Assembly: GCF_007667425.1 (NCBI RefSeq)
Contig: NZ_VDRC01000001.1
Coordinates: 2,200,595 to 2,264,594 of the forward strand
Source of the DNA: Microbacterium sp. 1.5R
Lineage (GTDB): Bacteria > Actinomycetota > Actinomycetes > Actinomycetales > Microbacteriaceae
DNA length: 64,000 bases
Direction of reading: 5' to 3'
Shown here: in pieces, positions 25,445 to 35,305 of the stretch
How positions within the stretch are numbered: the stretch's first letter is position 1
Layout of the letters: each line of letters opens with the position of its first letter
Notes under the pieces: model-generated
The model's input: the letters and a program-made list of their open reading frames with translations, nothing else
What the model was told of the DNA's origin: nothing
The model's database searches: none
Position numbers and translations under genes: made by a program

Positions 25445-28400
25445 ATGACGCGGCAAAACGCATCACGGGAGAGGCGAATGGACATTTCGGAGGGGAGGGC
25501 TCTGCGGCGACGCAGGGCCTTCGGGGGAGGAATCGCAGGCGGCACGGTCGCCGCGGTCATCCTCGCGAGTGCACTGGTACCGACGGCGGCGAACGCCCTC
25601 GACGCGGCGGATCCGACCGATCCCTCGGTCGCTCAGGGGCAGATCATCCAGTTGCCGGCCGACCTGCTCGGCGGGCTCGACATCGCGACGCTCGGCCACA
25701 CGCTGACGAGCAATCCGTCGGCGGCAGGCCCCGAGCTGGGCGATCTCGACGCCACCGCGCTCGAGGCGTTGAGCATCGAGGTGGGCGCGGTCGACATCCC
25801 GCTTCTGACGGACGGCACGACGCCCGGCCTGTTGCAGCTGGGTGATCTCGGCGGTGCGCAGAGCTTCAGCTCCTCGCCGACCCAGACCCAGTCGATCGCG
25901 TCCTCCGGCACGATCACCTCCGGCGGTGCCATCGACGCGGGGGCGATCGACGGCAGCGTCGATCCCGCGAGCCTCGAACTCACTGGGCTCTTCGACCAGC
26001 TGGCCGTCACCGGTCTCACCGACGCGGTCCTCGACCAGGCGTCGGTCAGCATCGGCGCACTCGCGTCCCGCGCCGAGTCCAACGCAGGGGTCGCGGCCTC
26101 CGAGTACCGCATCGCGGATCTCGATCTCGATCTGCACAGTGATCTGGTCGCCGGCCTCGCGACCACCTTGGGTGCTGCCATCCAGGGCACCGTCACCCCG
26201 GTGAGCAACCTCGTGGGGGCGGGCGGAGCGCTGACCAACCTGGCGACGTCGCTCGTCGGAACCGTCAACGCCATTCCCGACATCCCCGCGGTCGCGAACA
26301 TCACGGCGACCGGCGGCACCGCATCGATCACGGGTCTCACCACCGTCGGACAGACCGTCGCCACGGAGGTCCTGGAGGAACCGCTCGAGAACACGACCGG
26401 CTCGGTGCTCGTCGACCTGGCCGACGGCACGATCTCGGTCGATCTCGCGCAGCTGCTGGTCGAGACGGGCGCCGGCGCGAACCTCAACACGCTGCCCGAG
26501 AACACCCCCGTTCTCTCGGCCACCATGATCTCGGCCATCCAGCAGGGGATCACCTCGGCGCTCACGGGCACGCACCCCGAGAGCCTGAACGGCAAGGTCG
26601 CCTCGACTCTCACGACGACGCTCAACTCGCTCCAGACGACGGTGAACGTGGGCGTCAACCTGACCAGTCCGATCACGGGCGGCATCCTCACGTCCGGCTC
26701 CATCACGGTGGCCGGGACGCTCGCCCAGTTCGCCGGCACCGCGACGCCCGCGCCGGTCGCCACGACCAACATCGCGCTCGCAGGTGTCGACCTCGGCCTG
26801 CTTCTGAACCCGGTGACCACCGCCGTGACCACAGCGGTCGCGACGACCACCGGCCCGTTGGTGGCCACGGCGCTCACCTCCGTCATCCCTCTTGTGCAGC
26901 CGGCGCTCGCCGCGCTGACCACGCCGGTGCTCGCGACTCTCGACCCGGTTCTGCAGGGCGTTCTGTCGCAGGTCGCCGACATCACGATCAACGAGCAGCC
27001 GACACCGGGCGACATCCCGGGCGACAGCTTCACCGTTCGCGCACTCGCCGTCGATCTGCTGCCGGGAGTCGGCGGGGGCGTATCGCTCGACCTCGCATCG
27101 TCCACCGTCAAGGCGGCGGCGGCCGCCGTCGCCGCGATCGACGCGGCCGACACCGTGCAGGCCGGCACAGACCTCGCCGTCGCCGGTTCGGGCTACCCCG
27201 CCAACACGGCCGTGTCGGTGCAGCTCACTGCACCCGGTGGCGCGAACGTCGGTGGTCCCGAGACCGTGACGACCGACGCGACCGGCGGGTTCACCCTCGA
27301 CTATCCCGTTCCGGCATCCGCCGCTCCTGCGGCCGGATACACGGTCACCGCCACCGCCGGCGCGGTCAGCGCCACCGACACGACCGAGGTCACGGCGGCT
27401 GTCGCCGTCGACGCCGCGCCGGCCGTGCAGGCGGGCACCGATCTCGCCGTCACGGGAACCAACTGGCCCGCGAGCTCGCAGGTGTCGGTGCAACTGACCA
27501 CCCCCGGTGGTGCAGCGGTCGGCGGCCCCGTCGTCGCCGACACCGACCCCACCGGATTCTTCTCGATCGCCTACCCCGTTCCGGCCGGTACCCCCGCTGC
27601 GACCGGATACACCGTGACGGCGACGGCCGGTACGCAGACCGCGACCGACACGACAGAGGTCACCGATGCGCCGGTGCCGACGGTGGATGCCGCGGCGACC
27701 GTGCAAGCCGGTACCGACCTCGCGGTCTCGGGCACGACCTGGCCGGCGAACACGCAGGTATCGGTGCAGCTGACCGCACCCGGTGGCGCGAACGTCGGAG
27801 GTCCGGAGACGGTCACCACCGGCGCGACCGGCGACTTCACGCTCGCCTACCCCGTGCCGGCCTCCGCCGTGCCTGGTACCGGATACACCGTGACCGCCAC
27901 CGCTGGAACGGCGACCGCGACCGACACCACCGAGGTGACGGCCGCAGCGTCGGTCGACGCGGCCGACGCTGCTCAGGCGGGCACCGATCTGCCCATCACC
28001 GGTGCGAACTGGCCCGCCAACACGCAGGTGTCCGTACAGCTGACCGCCCCGGGCGGTGCCGCCGTCGGCGGACCGGAGCTCGTGACCACCGACCCCAGCG
28101 GTGGATTCACGCTCGCTTACCCGGTCCCCGCGTCGGCGACGCCCGGAGCCGGTTACACCGTGACGGCCACGGCCGGCGCCCAGTCGGCGACCGACACGAC
28201 CGAGATCACCGCGGCGGCAGCCGTCGACGCGGCCGATGCGGCGCAGGCAGGGAGCGAGCTTCCGGTGACCGGCACCGGCTGGCCCGCGAACTCGCAGGTC
28301 TCGGTGCAGCTCACGGCTCCCGGCGGTGCCCCCATCGGCGGACCCGTGCTCGCGGACACCGACGCCAGCGGCGGCTTCACCATCGGCTACCCCGTGCCCG

Positions 28401-30751
28401 CGTCGGCGACACCCGCCGCCGGGTACACCGTGACGGCCACGGCGGGCGCGCAGAGCGCGAGCGACACGACCGAGATCACGGCGGCAGCGACGGTGGATGC
28501 GGACGAGACCGTCGAGGCGGGAACCTCGCTGTCGGTCTCGGGTGCTGGCTGGCCCGCGAACACAGAGGTCTCCGTGCAGCTCACCGCCCCCGGCGGTGCG
28601 GCGGTCGGTGGCCCGGTGACGGTGACGACGGGTCCGCTCGGCGGGTTCACCGTCTCGTACCCGGTGCCCGCAGGAACCCCTGCGGCCCCCGGCTACACGG
28701 TGACGGCCACCGCCGGCACCCAGACTGCGACCGACACCACCGAGGTGACGGCGGCTCCCGTCGTGGTCGACGCGGCTCCGTCCGTGCCGGCCGGCACGAA
28801 CCTCGCGGTGACGGGCACCGGCTGGCCGGTGAACGCCTCCGTGTCCCTGCAGTTGACCGCGCCGGGTGGCGGGGCCGACGTGGGCGGTCCCGTGACGGCG
28901 ACCACCGACGGGTCGGGCGCGTTCACGGCGAACTATCCCGTTCCCGCTGACACGACTCCCGGTGCGGGCTACACGCTCACCGCTTCGGCCGGTGCCATCA
29001 CCGCGACCGACACGACGGAGGTCACCGCCGGTGACCCGGGCGACGTGAACACCAACGCCGCAGCATCCGCATCCGCATCGGCCGACGCCACTGCTGACGG
29101 CGATCCGTCAGCGCAGGCGGCCGCCGAAGCGGCGGCCCTCGCAGACGCCACGTCATCGGCATCCGCCGCAGCGACGGCAGACGCGACGGCAGCGGCGGTG
29201 GCGGCGGCGACCACCGATGCATCGACGACGGCCTCGACGGACTCGACGACCACCGCGAACGCTGCGGCGGCGGTCGCCGCACAGGCGGCGGCTCAGGCGG
29301 ACGCGTCGGACGACGTCAACGCGGCGGCCTCGACGGCGGCGGACGCGAACTCCGCGTCCTCGTCGGAGTCGGCGGCCACGAGCGACTCGTCCACCGACGC
29401 GTCGTCGGAGGCATCGACCAACGCGAACGCGGCGGTCTCGGCATCCGCATCCGCGAATGCCGACGCATCCAGCGACGCGGTGGCGGAGACGGCGGCGCAG
29501 GCAGCGGCCTTCGCCGACGCGACCGCCGAGGGGTCGGCCGCGGCCGATCCGGCAGCCGATGCGGCGTCGGAGGCGGCGGCGACCGCCACAGCCTCGACGG
29601 CGGCGACCGCCGACTCGACCTCGTCGGCCAACGCCGGCGCGGCGATCGCGGCGCAGGCGGCGGCTCTCGCTGACGCCACGTCGAACACGGCGGCCGATAC
29701 CTCGGCGACCTCGGACGCGAGCACGAGTGCGGCTGCCAATGCGAGCGCCGCAGCCATCGCCACCGCGTCGACGGATGCCTCGTCGGATGCTGTTGCATCG
29801 GCGGATGCCGTGGCATCGGCGGACGCCTCGGCCGAGATCAACACCAACGCCTCGGCGTCGGCAGCGGCCTCGGCACAGGCCGACGACGACAGCAACGCGG
29901 CCGCGGAGGCTGCAGCGGTGGCGGCGGCTCTGGCTGATGCCACGAGCAGCGCCTCGGCGGCTGCGGATGCGACGGCGGCCGCGGCGGCGCAGGCGGCGGC
30001 GACCACCGACGCGTCGACCGACGCCTCGACGAGCGCGACGGCCACGGCGAACGCCTCCGTCGCGGCGGCGGCCCAGGCGGCGGCCCAGACCGACGCGACG
30101 TCGACGAGTGCGGCGGATGCCTCGGCCTCGGCCGATGCGGATCCCACCGCCTCGGCGGCCGCGGCGGCGAACGCCTCGGCATCGGCGACGGCCTCGGCCT
30201 CGGCAGCCGCAGACGTCTCGGCATCCGCGACGGCGGAGGCATCGGCCTCGGCGACGGCCTCGGCGACGGCGGACGCATCGGCGACAGCCTCAGCCTCGGC
30301 GACAGCCTCAGCCTCGGCTTCTGCGGACGCCGCAGCCGACCCCGGGTCGAAGCTCGGCATCACGATCCGGGTTCCCGTGCTCGAGCGCGGCGACCGCCAG
30401 ACGGCGGTCGGCACCGGCTTCGCACCGGGTGAGAGGGTCACCGGAGTGGTGACGTCCGCCCCGCTGGCGCTGGGTACCCAGATCGCCGACGAGCAGGGCA
30501 CCGTCACCTTCACGTGGACGATCCCGGCCGAGTACGACCTCGGGACTCACACGGTGACGCTCACCGGGGCGAGCTCCGGCAGTGTGGCGGCGACGTTCCA
30601 GGTGGTGGCCTCCGGGCTCGCCTCGACCGGCGGCCAGGTGCAGGGCGGGTGGATCGCCCTCGCGGGGCTGCTGCTGATGCTGGGTCTCGGTGCCGTCCGG
30701 TACGGCAGGCGCCGAGCGCAGACCGTCGCGACCGACCGCATGGTCGAGTAG
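25445..30751 (+). CDS. LAXTG-anchored choice-of-anchor G-type surface protein with Ig-like repeats and Ala-rich stalk
   Basis: A 1768-residue cell-wall protein. Order: signal peptide (about 1-50, ending TAANA); a globular choice-of-anchor G-like domain (about 51-560); seven Ig-like repeats of about 90 residues, each with QAGTDLAV, W/YPANTxVSVQLTAPGG and GYTVTATAG motifs; a stalk of about 430 residues, almost entirely Ala, Ser, Thr, Asp, Asn, Gln and Glu; and a final beta domain. It ends with sorting signal LASTGG (Leu1725), a hydrophobic helix and RYGRRR. LAXTG is the class E sortase motif of GC-rich actinobacteria. ATG 25445 is preferred for its GGGGAGG site; ATGs at 25403 and 25478 are alternatives. 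No sortase gene is in the window. Confidence 0.88.
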   Translation: MTRQNASRERRMDISEGRALRRRRAFGGGIAGGTVAAVILASALVPTAANALDAADPTDPSVAQGQIIQLPADLLGGLDIATLGHTLTSNPSAAGPELGDLDATALEALSIEVGAVDIPLLTDGTTPGLLQLGDLGGAQSFSSSPTQTQSIASSGTITSGGAIDAGAIDGSVDPASLELTGLFDQLAVTGLTDAVLDQASVSIGALASRAESNAGVAASEYRIADLDLDLHSDLVAGLATTLGAAIQGTVTPVSNLVGAGGALTNLATSLVGTVNAIPDIPAVANITATGGTASITGLTTVGQTVATEVLEEPLENTTGSVLVDLADGTISVDLAQLLVETGAGANLNTLPENTPVLSATMISAIQQGITSALTGTHPESLNGKVASTLTTTLNSLQTTVNVGVNLTSPITGGILTSGSITVAGTLAQFAGTATPAPVATTNIALAGVDLGLLLNPVTTAVTTAVATTTGPLVATALTSVIPLVQPALAALTTPVLATLDPVLQGVLSQVADITINEQPTPGDIPGDSFTVRALAVDLLPGVGGGVSLDLASSTVKAAAAAVAAIDAADTVQAGTDLAVAGSGYPANTAVSVQLTAPGGANVGGPETVTTDATGGFTLDYPVPASAAPAAGYTVTATAGAVSATDTTEVTAAVAVDAAPAVQAGTDLAVTGTNWPASSQVSVQLTTPGGAAVGGPVVADTDPTGFFSIAYPVPAGTPAATGYTVTATAGTQTATDTTEVTDAPVPTVDAAATVQAGTDLAVSGTTWPANTQVSVQLTAPGGANVGGPETVTTGATGDFTLAYPVPASAVPGTGYTVTATAGTATATDTTEVTAAASVDAADAAQAGTDLPITGANWPANTQVSVQLTAPGGAAVGGPELVTTDPSGGFTLAYPVPASATPGAGYTVTATAGAQSATDTTEITAAAAVDAADAAQAGSELPVTGTGWPANSQVSVQLTAPGGAPIGGPVLADTDASGGFTIGYPVPASATPAAGYTVTATAGAQSASDTTEITAAATVDADETVEAGTSLSVSGAGWPANTEVSVQLTAPGGAAVGGPVTVTTGPLGGFTVSYPVPAGTPAAPGYTVTATAGTQTATDTTEVTAAPVVVDAAPSVPAGTNLAVTGTGWPVNASVSLQLTAPGGGADVGGPVTATTDGSGAFTANYPVPADTTPGAGYTLTASAGAITATDTTEVTAGDPGDVNTNAAASASASADATADGDPSAQAAAEAAALADATSSASAAATADATAAAVAAATTDASTTASTDSTTTANAAAAVAAQAAAQADASDDVNAAASTAADANSASSSESAATSDSSTDASSEASTNANAAVSASASANADASSDAVAETAAQAAAFADATAEGSAAADPAADAASEAAATATASTAATADSTSSANAGAAIAAQAAALADATSNTAADTSATSDASTSAAANASAAAIATASTDASSDAVASADAVASADASAEINTNASASAAASAQADDDSNAAAEAAAVAAALADATSSASAAADATAAAAAQAAATTDASTDASTSATATANASVAAAAQAAAQTDATSTSAADASASADADPTASAAAAANASASATASASAAADVSASATAEASASATASATADASATASASATASASASADAAADPGSKLGITIRVPVLERGDRQTAVGTGFAPGERVTGVVTSAPLALGTQIADEQGTVTFTWTIPAEYDLGTHTVTLTGASSGSVAATFQVVASGLASTGGQVQGGWIALAGLLLMLGLGAVRYGRRRAQTVATDRMVE
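27136..29033 (+). repeat. Seven tandem Ig-like coding repeats, about 270 bp each
   Basis: Units begin near 27136, 27407, 27679, 27951, 28219, 28492 and 28764. Each encodes a variant of VDAADxxQAGTDLxVxG to TDTTEVTA. They are similar at the DNA level, so repeat number may vary by recombination or be mis-assembled. Confidence 0.85.
29050..30345 (+). repeat. Low-complexity Ala/Ser/Asp coding tract
   Basis: Codes for about 430 residues dominated by Ala with Ser, Thr, Asp and Asn, and no Lys or Arg. Long imperfect units start with NTNAAASASAS, NANAAVSASAS and NTNASASAAAS. The DNA is rich in GCG/GCC and GCATCC words. Confidence 0.85.
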
Positions 30752-30820
30752 CGACACCCTCGTCGGGGCAGCCGCGCACGGCGGCCCCGACACCTCTCGG
30801 CGGTCAGGAAGGTGCGCACA

Positions 30821-31633
30821 ATGACCACGACACAGACATCACCCGAACCGGACACCGTCGACGAACGCGGTGACGCGGCGAGGCCGCGGCCCGCGTGGTG
30901 GGTCAAGCTGATCGCCTTCGCGGCGTGCCTGTTGACCCTCTGGCACGTCGGGGCGTCCTTCTTATGGATCGCCCCGTACTCCGCGCTCCGCGAGATCCCC
31001 ACGCAGGAGGTCCTTTCGGGCTACATGCTGCCGATGTTCGGCCAGTCGTGGAGCGTGTTCGCGCCCGAGCCCATCAACGGCGACTACCACTTCAACGTCC
31101 GAGCCGTGATCGAGAAGGACGGCGAGCAGATCGAGACCGGTTGGGTCAGCGCGACCGACGTCGAGCTGTCGATGATCCGGTACAACCTGTTCCCGCCGCG
31201 CGCCGGCATCCAGTCCAGCGAGGTCGCCAGCGGGCAGATGAACGCCTATAACAAGCTGAGCGACGAGCAGCAGGCGGTCGTCGCACTCGACTACACCGAA
31301 GAAGGATGGGAGGAGTGGATGGTGCGCTCCTTCGACGAGCTCGAGGGCGACAACCCGCAGACCGAGGCGTACATGTCTGAGGAGCATCTCTCGACGGCGT
31401 ACGCCACCCAGGTCGCCTACGCGATCTGGGGCGCGGATGCCGTGGTCGAGGTGCAGTATCGCGTGAGCCGGCAGAACGTCGTGCCCTACGCCGAGCGGAA
31501 CGACCCCGGTGCGCAGCGACCGGACCCGACGTTCTCGACGACCGGGTGGCGCCTCCCGCTGGAAGAGGAAGGGCAGAGCCGCGAGAACTTCGCGAACACC
31601 TTCCGCAGCCAGTTCGAGAGGACCCAGCAGTGA
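30821..31633 (+). CDS. DUF5819 family membrane protein
   Basis: A 270-residue protein with one N-terminal membrane helix (about 28-50) and an extracytoplasmic domain. The family signature near the helix is YMLPMFGQSWSVFAPEP, followed by NGDYHFNVRAVI. Function is unknown. An AGGAAGG site lies 8 nt before ATG 30821; a GTG three codons earlier is possible. It follows the surface protein gene by about 70 bp and overlaps the HTTM gene (GTGA). DUF5819 and HTTM genes are commonly paired. Confidence 0.85.
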   Translation: MTTTQTSPEPDTVDERGDAARPRPAWWVKLIAFAACLLTLWHVGASFLWIAPYSALREIPTQEVLSGYMLPMFGQSWSVFAPEPINGDYHFNVRAVIEKDGEQIETGWVSATDVELSMIRYNLFPPRAGIQSSEVASGQMNAYNKLSDEQQAVVALDYTEEGWEEWMVRSFDELEGDNPQTEAYMSEEHLSTAYATQVAYAIWGADAVVEVQYRVSRQNVVPYAERNDPGAQRPDPTFSTTGWRLPLEEEGQSRENFANTFRSQFERTQQ

Positions 31634-32952
31634 GCGTCCCCGCGAAGACCCACGGACGGCGGCGCGACGGCGGAGCTGGGTCGAAGGGCGGAGCTGCGTC
31701 AAAGGGCGGAGCTGCATCGAAGGGGAACGCCGAGAACCGGACGACGAAGGATGCCGCGCGGCAGCCCTCCGCGACGACCACCGCCCCGGCGCCGGTCGAG
31801 TCGCCGGCGTCCCCGCATCCGGCGCCCGCATCCGCTCTCGCCTCCGCACCCGCTCCCGCCTCCGCACCCGCCCAGGCGCGGGACGTGAGTCCTGCGTCGT
31901 TCCCCGTGCGGCTGCTGACCTTCGCGTCGTCGATGGTCGGCGGGCTGTGGGCCATGGTCGTGTCGGCCATCGACCGTGTCTCCACGTTCATCGGCAACTG
32001 GCTCTTCCACGGCAAGAAGGCGCTCTACGGGCTGGCGGTCACCCGCATCCTCTTCGGCGTCACCGCGATCGGCCTCCTCGTCTCGAACTTCGGCACCCGT
32101 CTCTACACGTTCGGCTCGGGCTCGGCGTGGAACGGCGAGCTCGCGCAGCCGGTCAGCGACTTCCCGACCATCTGGGTGTTCAGTACGTTCCACGCGGCGA
32201 TGGGCAACGACGTGCTGTACACCGCGCTGTACCTGATCCTCGGCGTGCTGGCGGTGCTGTTCGTGCTGGGGTGGCGCTTCCGGATCGTGCTCCCGGTGTT
32301 CTTCTGCCTGTGGGTCGGTTTCGTCGAGGCGAACGACATGGTGGGCGATCAGGGCGACAACATGTTCCGGATCGCCCTGCTGCTGCTGTTCTTCGCCGAC
32401 CCCGCTGCTCGCTGGTCTCTCGATGCGCGCCGTCGCGCGAAGAGCGGGGAGTGGTTCGCCTCAGACAGTCAGCCCGCGCTCCTCGGCACGGTCTTCCACA
32501 ACCTCGCGCTCATGGCGCTGACCGCCCAGGTGTGCTTCGTGTACGCATCCGGCGCGCTGTTCAAGGCCGGCGGAGATCCGTGGAAAGAGGGGTACGCGGT
32601 CTACAACCCGCTGCAGACCGCTCGATTCGGCACCTGGCCCGTCCTCAGCGACCTCGTCACGAGCTGGGGGCCCATGGTGGTCGCCGCCAGCTGGGGATCG
32701 ATCATCCTGCAGGTCGCGTTCCCGCTCATGCTGCTCACCCGCCCCACGCGGTTGATCGGCCTGCTCGGCATCCTGTCGTTCCACATCGGTATCGCGGTGC
32801 TGATGGGCCTGCCGTGGTTCTCGCTCACCATGATCGCCATCGACGCGATCTTCATCCGCGACCGCACCTGGGCGCGGCTGAGCGCGGGTGTCGCCCGCCG
32901 GTGGGACGCTGCGAAGTCCGCTCCGCCGCCGCGCACGTCTGCCGCGGCGTGA
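31630..32952 (+). CDS. HTTM domain membrane protein (gamma-carboxylase-like)
   Basis: A 440-residue protein. The first 100 residues are disordered and low complexity, with repeated SKGGAASKGG and a Pro/Ala tract. The rest is a multi-helix HTTM domain, homologous to the membrane part of vitamin K-dependent gamma-carboxylase: ALYGLAVTRILFGVTAIGLL, NDMVGDQGDNMFRIALLLLF, ALFKAGGDPWKEGYAVYNP, and LSFHIGIAVLMGLPWFSLTM. Bacterial members' reactions are unknown. The GTG start overlaps the DUF5819 stop, so the pair is translationally coupled. Confidence 0.88.
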   Translation: MSVPAKTHGRRRDGGAGSKGGAASKGGAASKGNAENRTTKDAARQPSATTTAPAPVESPASPHPAPASALASAPAPASAPAQARDVSPASFPVRLLTFASSMVGGLWAMVVSAIDRVSTFIGNWLFHGKKALYGLAVTRILFGVTAIGLLVSNFGTRLYTFGSGSAWNGELAQPVSDFPTIWVFSTFHAAMGNDVLYTALYLILGVLAVLFVLGWRFRIVLPVFFCLWVGFVEANDMVGDQGDNMFRIALLLLFFADPAARWSLDARRRAKSGEWFASDSQPALLGTVFHNLALMALTAQVCFVYASGALFKAGGDPWKEGYAVYNPLQTARFGTWPVLSDLVTSWGPMVVAASWGSIILQVAFPLMLLTRPTRLIGLLGILSFHIGIAVLMGLPWFSLTMIAIDAIFIRDRTWARLSAGVARRWDAAKSAPPPRTSAAA

Positions 32953-32984
32953 ACGAGGTGTGATCGCGCCCGGCCGTCCTGACC

Positions 32985-32998
32985 CCGCATGACTGCGG
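32985..32998. terminator. Weak hairpin after the HTTM gene
   Basis: CCGCA (32985-32989) and TGCGG (32994-32998) with a TGAC loop, followed by TTCG. It is the only stem in the 184-bp gap before the next gene and is short. Confidence 0.35.
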
Positions 32999-33136
32999 TT
33001 CGTCTGTGGGCTGACGACAAGCCGTCACCCGAACGAGGTCGCGGCGGGTTGGCGGAATCATACAGGCGACTTCGAGGTCGGTTGTGGCAGATCTACCATG
33101 GAGGCATCCCCGATCTTCTCCTGAGAGGAACGCGCC

Positions 33137-35203
33137 ATGGTCGACGCCGCCGTCCGTCCGGACACCACCCCTGCCGAGTCGAACGACTCAGCCGCGCGCC
33201 TGCGGCTCGACGTCGATGCCGTCACCGACCTGCTGCTCGGCACCTGGGGCGACACCCGGCGCGAGGCCCGCGAGATGATCAAGGACTCGGCGTTCTGGCG
33301 CAAGGACGAGCTCGGCAAGGACGAGCATCGTGAGCGGGTGCTGAGCCAGCTGCACCTCCTCGTCGACAACAAGGCCGTGCATCGCGCGTTCCCCGAGCGC
33401 CTCGGAGGCGAGGAGAACAACGGAGCCAACATCGCCGGCTTCGAGGAGCTCGTGGTCGCAGACCCCAGCCTGCAGATCAAGTCGGGTGTGCAGTGGGGGC
33501 TGTTCGGCTCCGCCGTGCTGCAGCTGGGCACCGCCGAGCACCACGACAAGTGGCTCCCGGGGATCATGAGTCTCGAGATCCCCGGCGCGTTCGCGATGAC
33601 CGAGATCGGGCACGGATCCGACGTCGCCGCCGTGGGCACCACCGCGACCTACGACCCCGACACCGAGGAGTTCGTCATCCACACGCCGTTCCGCGCGGCG
33701 ACGAAGGAGTATCTCGGCAACGCGGCGCTGCACGGCGTCGCCGCCACCGTCTTCGCGCAGCTCATCACGAACGGCGTGAACCACGGAGTGCACTGCTTCT
33801 ACGTGCCGCTGCGCGGCGAGGACGGCGTCGACCTGCCGGGCATCGGCCGCGAGGACGACGGACTCAAGGGCGGGCTCAACGGCATCGACAACGGGCGTCT
33901 GTCGTTCGATCAGGTCCGCATCCCGCGCACCAACCTGCTGAACCGCTACGGCGACGTCGCCGCAGACGGCACCTACTCCAGCGCGATCGACAGCCCCGGT
34001 CGTCGCTTCTTCACGATGCTCGGAACCCTGGTGCAGGGGCGTGTCTCACTCGACGGCGCCGCCTCGTGGGCGTCGGCCCTCGGCCTGAAGATCGCGATCA
34101 CCTACGCGACGCAGCGCCGACAGTTCGACGGCGTCGACGGCCAGGAGGTCGTGCTGCTCGACTACGGCAAGCACCAGCGCCGTCTGCTTCCGCGTCTCGC
34201 CACGACGTACGCGCACATCTTCGCGCACGACGAGTTCCTGCAGAAGTTCGACGGCGTCTTCTCGGGTCGCACCGACACCCCGGCCGACCGGGAAGACCTC
34301 GAGACCCTCGCGGCCGCGCTCAAGCCGCTGTCGACCTGGCACGCCCTCGACACGTTGCAGGAGGCCCGGGAGGCCTGCGGCGGCGCCGGCTTCATGTTCG
34401 AGAACCGCCTCGTCGGACTCCGCGCCGACCTCGACATCTACGTCACCTTCGAGGGCGACAACAACGTGCTCCTGCAGCTCGTCGGCAAGCGCCTGCTCAC
34501 CGACTTCGCGAAGCAGTTCACGGGGAAGGATGCTGCGGCCCTCGCCAAGTTCGCCGTCGGACAGACCGCCGGCAAGCTGTTCCACGGCGCCGGTCTGCGG
34601 CAGTTCGGGCAGTCGGTCGCCGACTTCGGCCAGGTGGCGCGGTCGGTGGAGAACGGGCTGCGCGAAGAGCAGCAGCACCTCCTGCTCGCGGAGCGGGTGC
34701 AGCAGATGATCGCCGACATCGCGACGCGTCTGCGCCCCGGCGCGAAGGACAAGGCGCTCGGTTCGCGGCTGTTCAACGAGAACCAGGCCGAGCTCATCGA
34801 GGCGGCCCGCGCGCACGGCGAGCTGCTGCAGTGGGAGGCCTTCACCGACGCCGTGCACCGCGTCGAGGACGCCGACACCAAGAAGGTGCTGACCTGGTTG
34901 CGCGACCTGTTCGGTCTGCAGCTCATCGAAAAGCACCTCGCCTGGCACCTCATCAACGGCCGGCTGTCGATGCAGCGCGCGGCAGCGGTGTCGAGCTACA
35001 TCGATCGTCTGTGCGCTCGCCTGCGCCCCCATGCGCTCGACCTCGTCGACGCGTTCGGGTACGAACCGGAGCATGTGCGTGCGCCCATCGCGTCAGGTGC
35101 GGAGAAAGTGCGTCAGGACGAGGCGCGCGCGTACTACGCCGCGCTCGCCGCATCCGGTGACGCGCCCGTCCAGGAGAAGGCGCTGAAGCAGAAGAAGCGC
35201 TGA
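33137..35203 (+). CDS. Acyl-CoA oxidase/dehydrogenase (ACOX-like)
   Basis: A 688-residue flavoenzyme with the acyl-CoA oxidase layout, longer than ordinary acyl-CoA dehydrogenases. Motifs are FAMTEIGHGSDVAAVGTTA, FVIHTPFRAATKEYLGN, GGLNGIDNGRLSFDQVRIPR and CGGAGFMFENRL. YVTFEGDNNVLLQLVGKRLL carries the expected catalytic Glu (FEGDN). C-terminal acyl-CoA oxidase helices run to the end. Whether electrons go to O2 or to an electron-transfer flavoprotein cannot be decided. GAGAGGA precedes ATG 33137, and a TACCAT -10 candidate lies at 33094-33099. Confidence 0.92.
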   Translation: MVDAAVRPDTTPAESNDSAARLRLDVDAVTDLLLGTWGDTRREAREMIKDSAFWRKDELGKDEHRERVLSQLHLLVDNKAVHRAFPERLGGEENNGANIAGFEELVVADPSLQIKSGVQWGLFGSAVLQLGTAEHHDKWLPGIMSLEIPGAFAMTEIGHGSDVAAVGTTATYDPDTEEFVIHTPFRAATKEYLGNAALHGVAATVFAQLITNGVNHGVHCFYVPLRGEDGVDLPGIGREDDGLKGGLNGIDNGRLSFDQVRIPRTNLLNRYGDVAADGTYSSAIDSPGRRFFTMLGTLVQGRVSLDGAASWASALGLKIAITYATQRRQFDGVDGQEVVLLDYGKHQRRLLPRLATTYAHIFAHDEFLQKFDGVFSGRTDTPADREDLETLAAALKPLSTWHALDTLQEAREACGGAGFMFENRLVGLRADLDIYVTFEGDNNVLLQLVGKRLLTDFAKQFTGKDAAALAKFAVGQTAGKLFHGAGLRQFGQSVADFGQVARSVENGLREEQQHLLLAERVQQMIADIATRLRPGAKDKALGSRLFNENQAELIEAARAHGELLQWEAFTDAVHRVEDADTKKVLTWLRDLFGLQLIEKHLAWHLINGRLSMQRAAAVSSYIDRLCARLRPHALDLVDAFGYEPEHVRAPIASGAEKVRQDEARAYYAALAASGDAPVQEKALKQKKR

Positions 35204-35305
35204 CGCGCGTCGAGAACGCCCGGGGTGACGAGCGGGGCGCACATCTCCCGCCTAGCCGACGGGGATAGTGTCGACGTCTACCCGCACGAGTTCTGAGGAG
35301 TCGAC

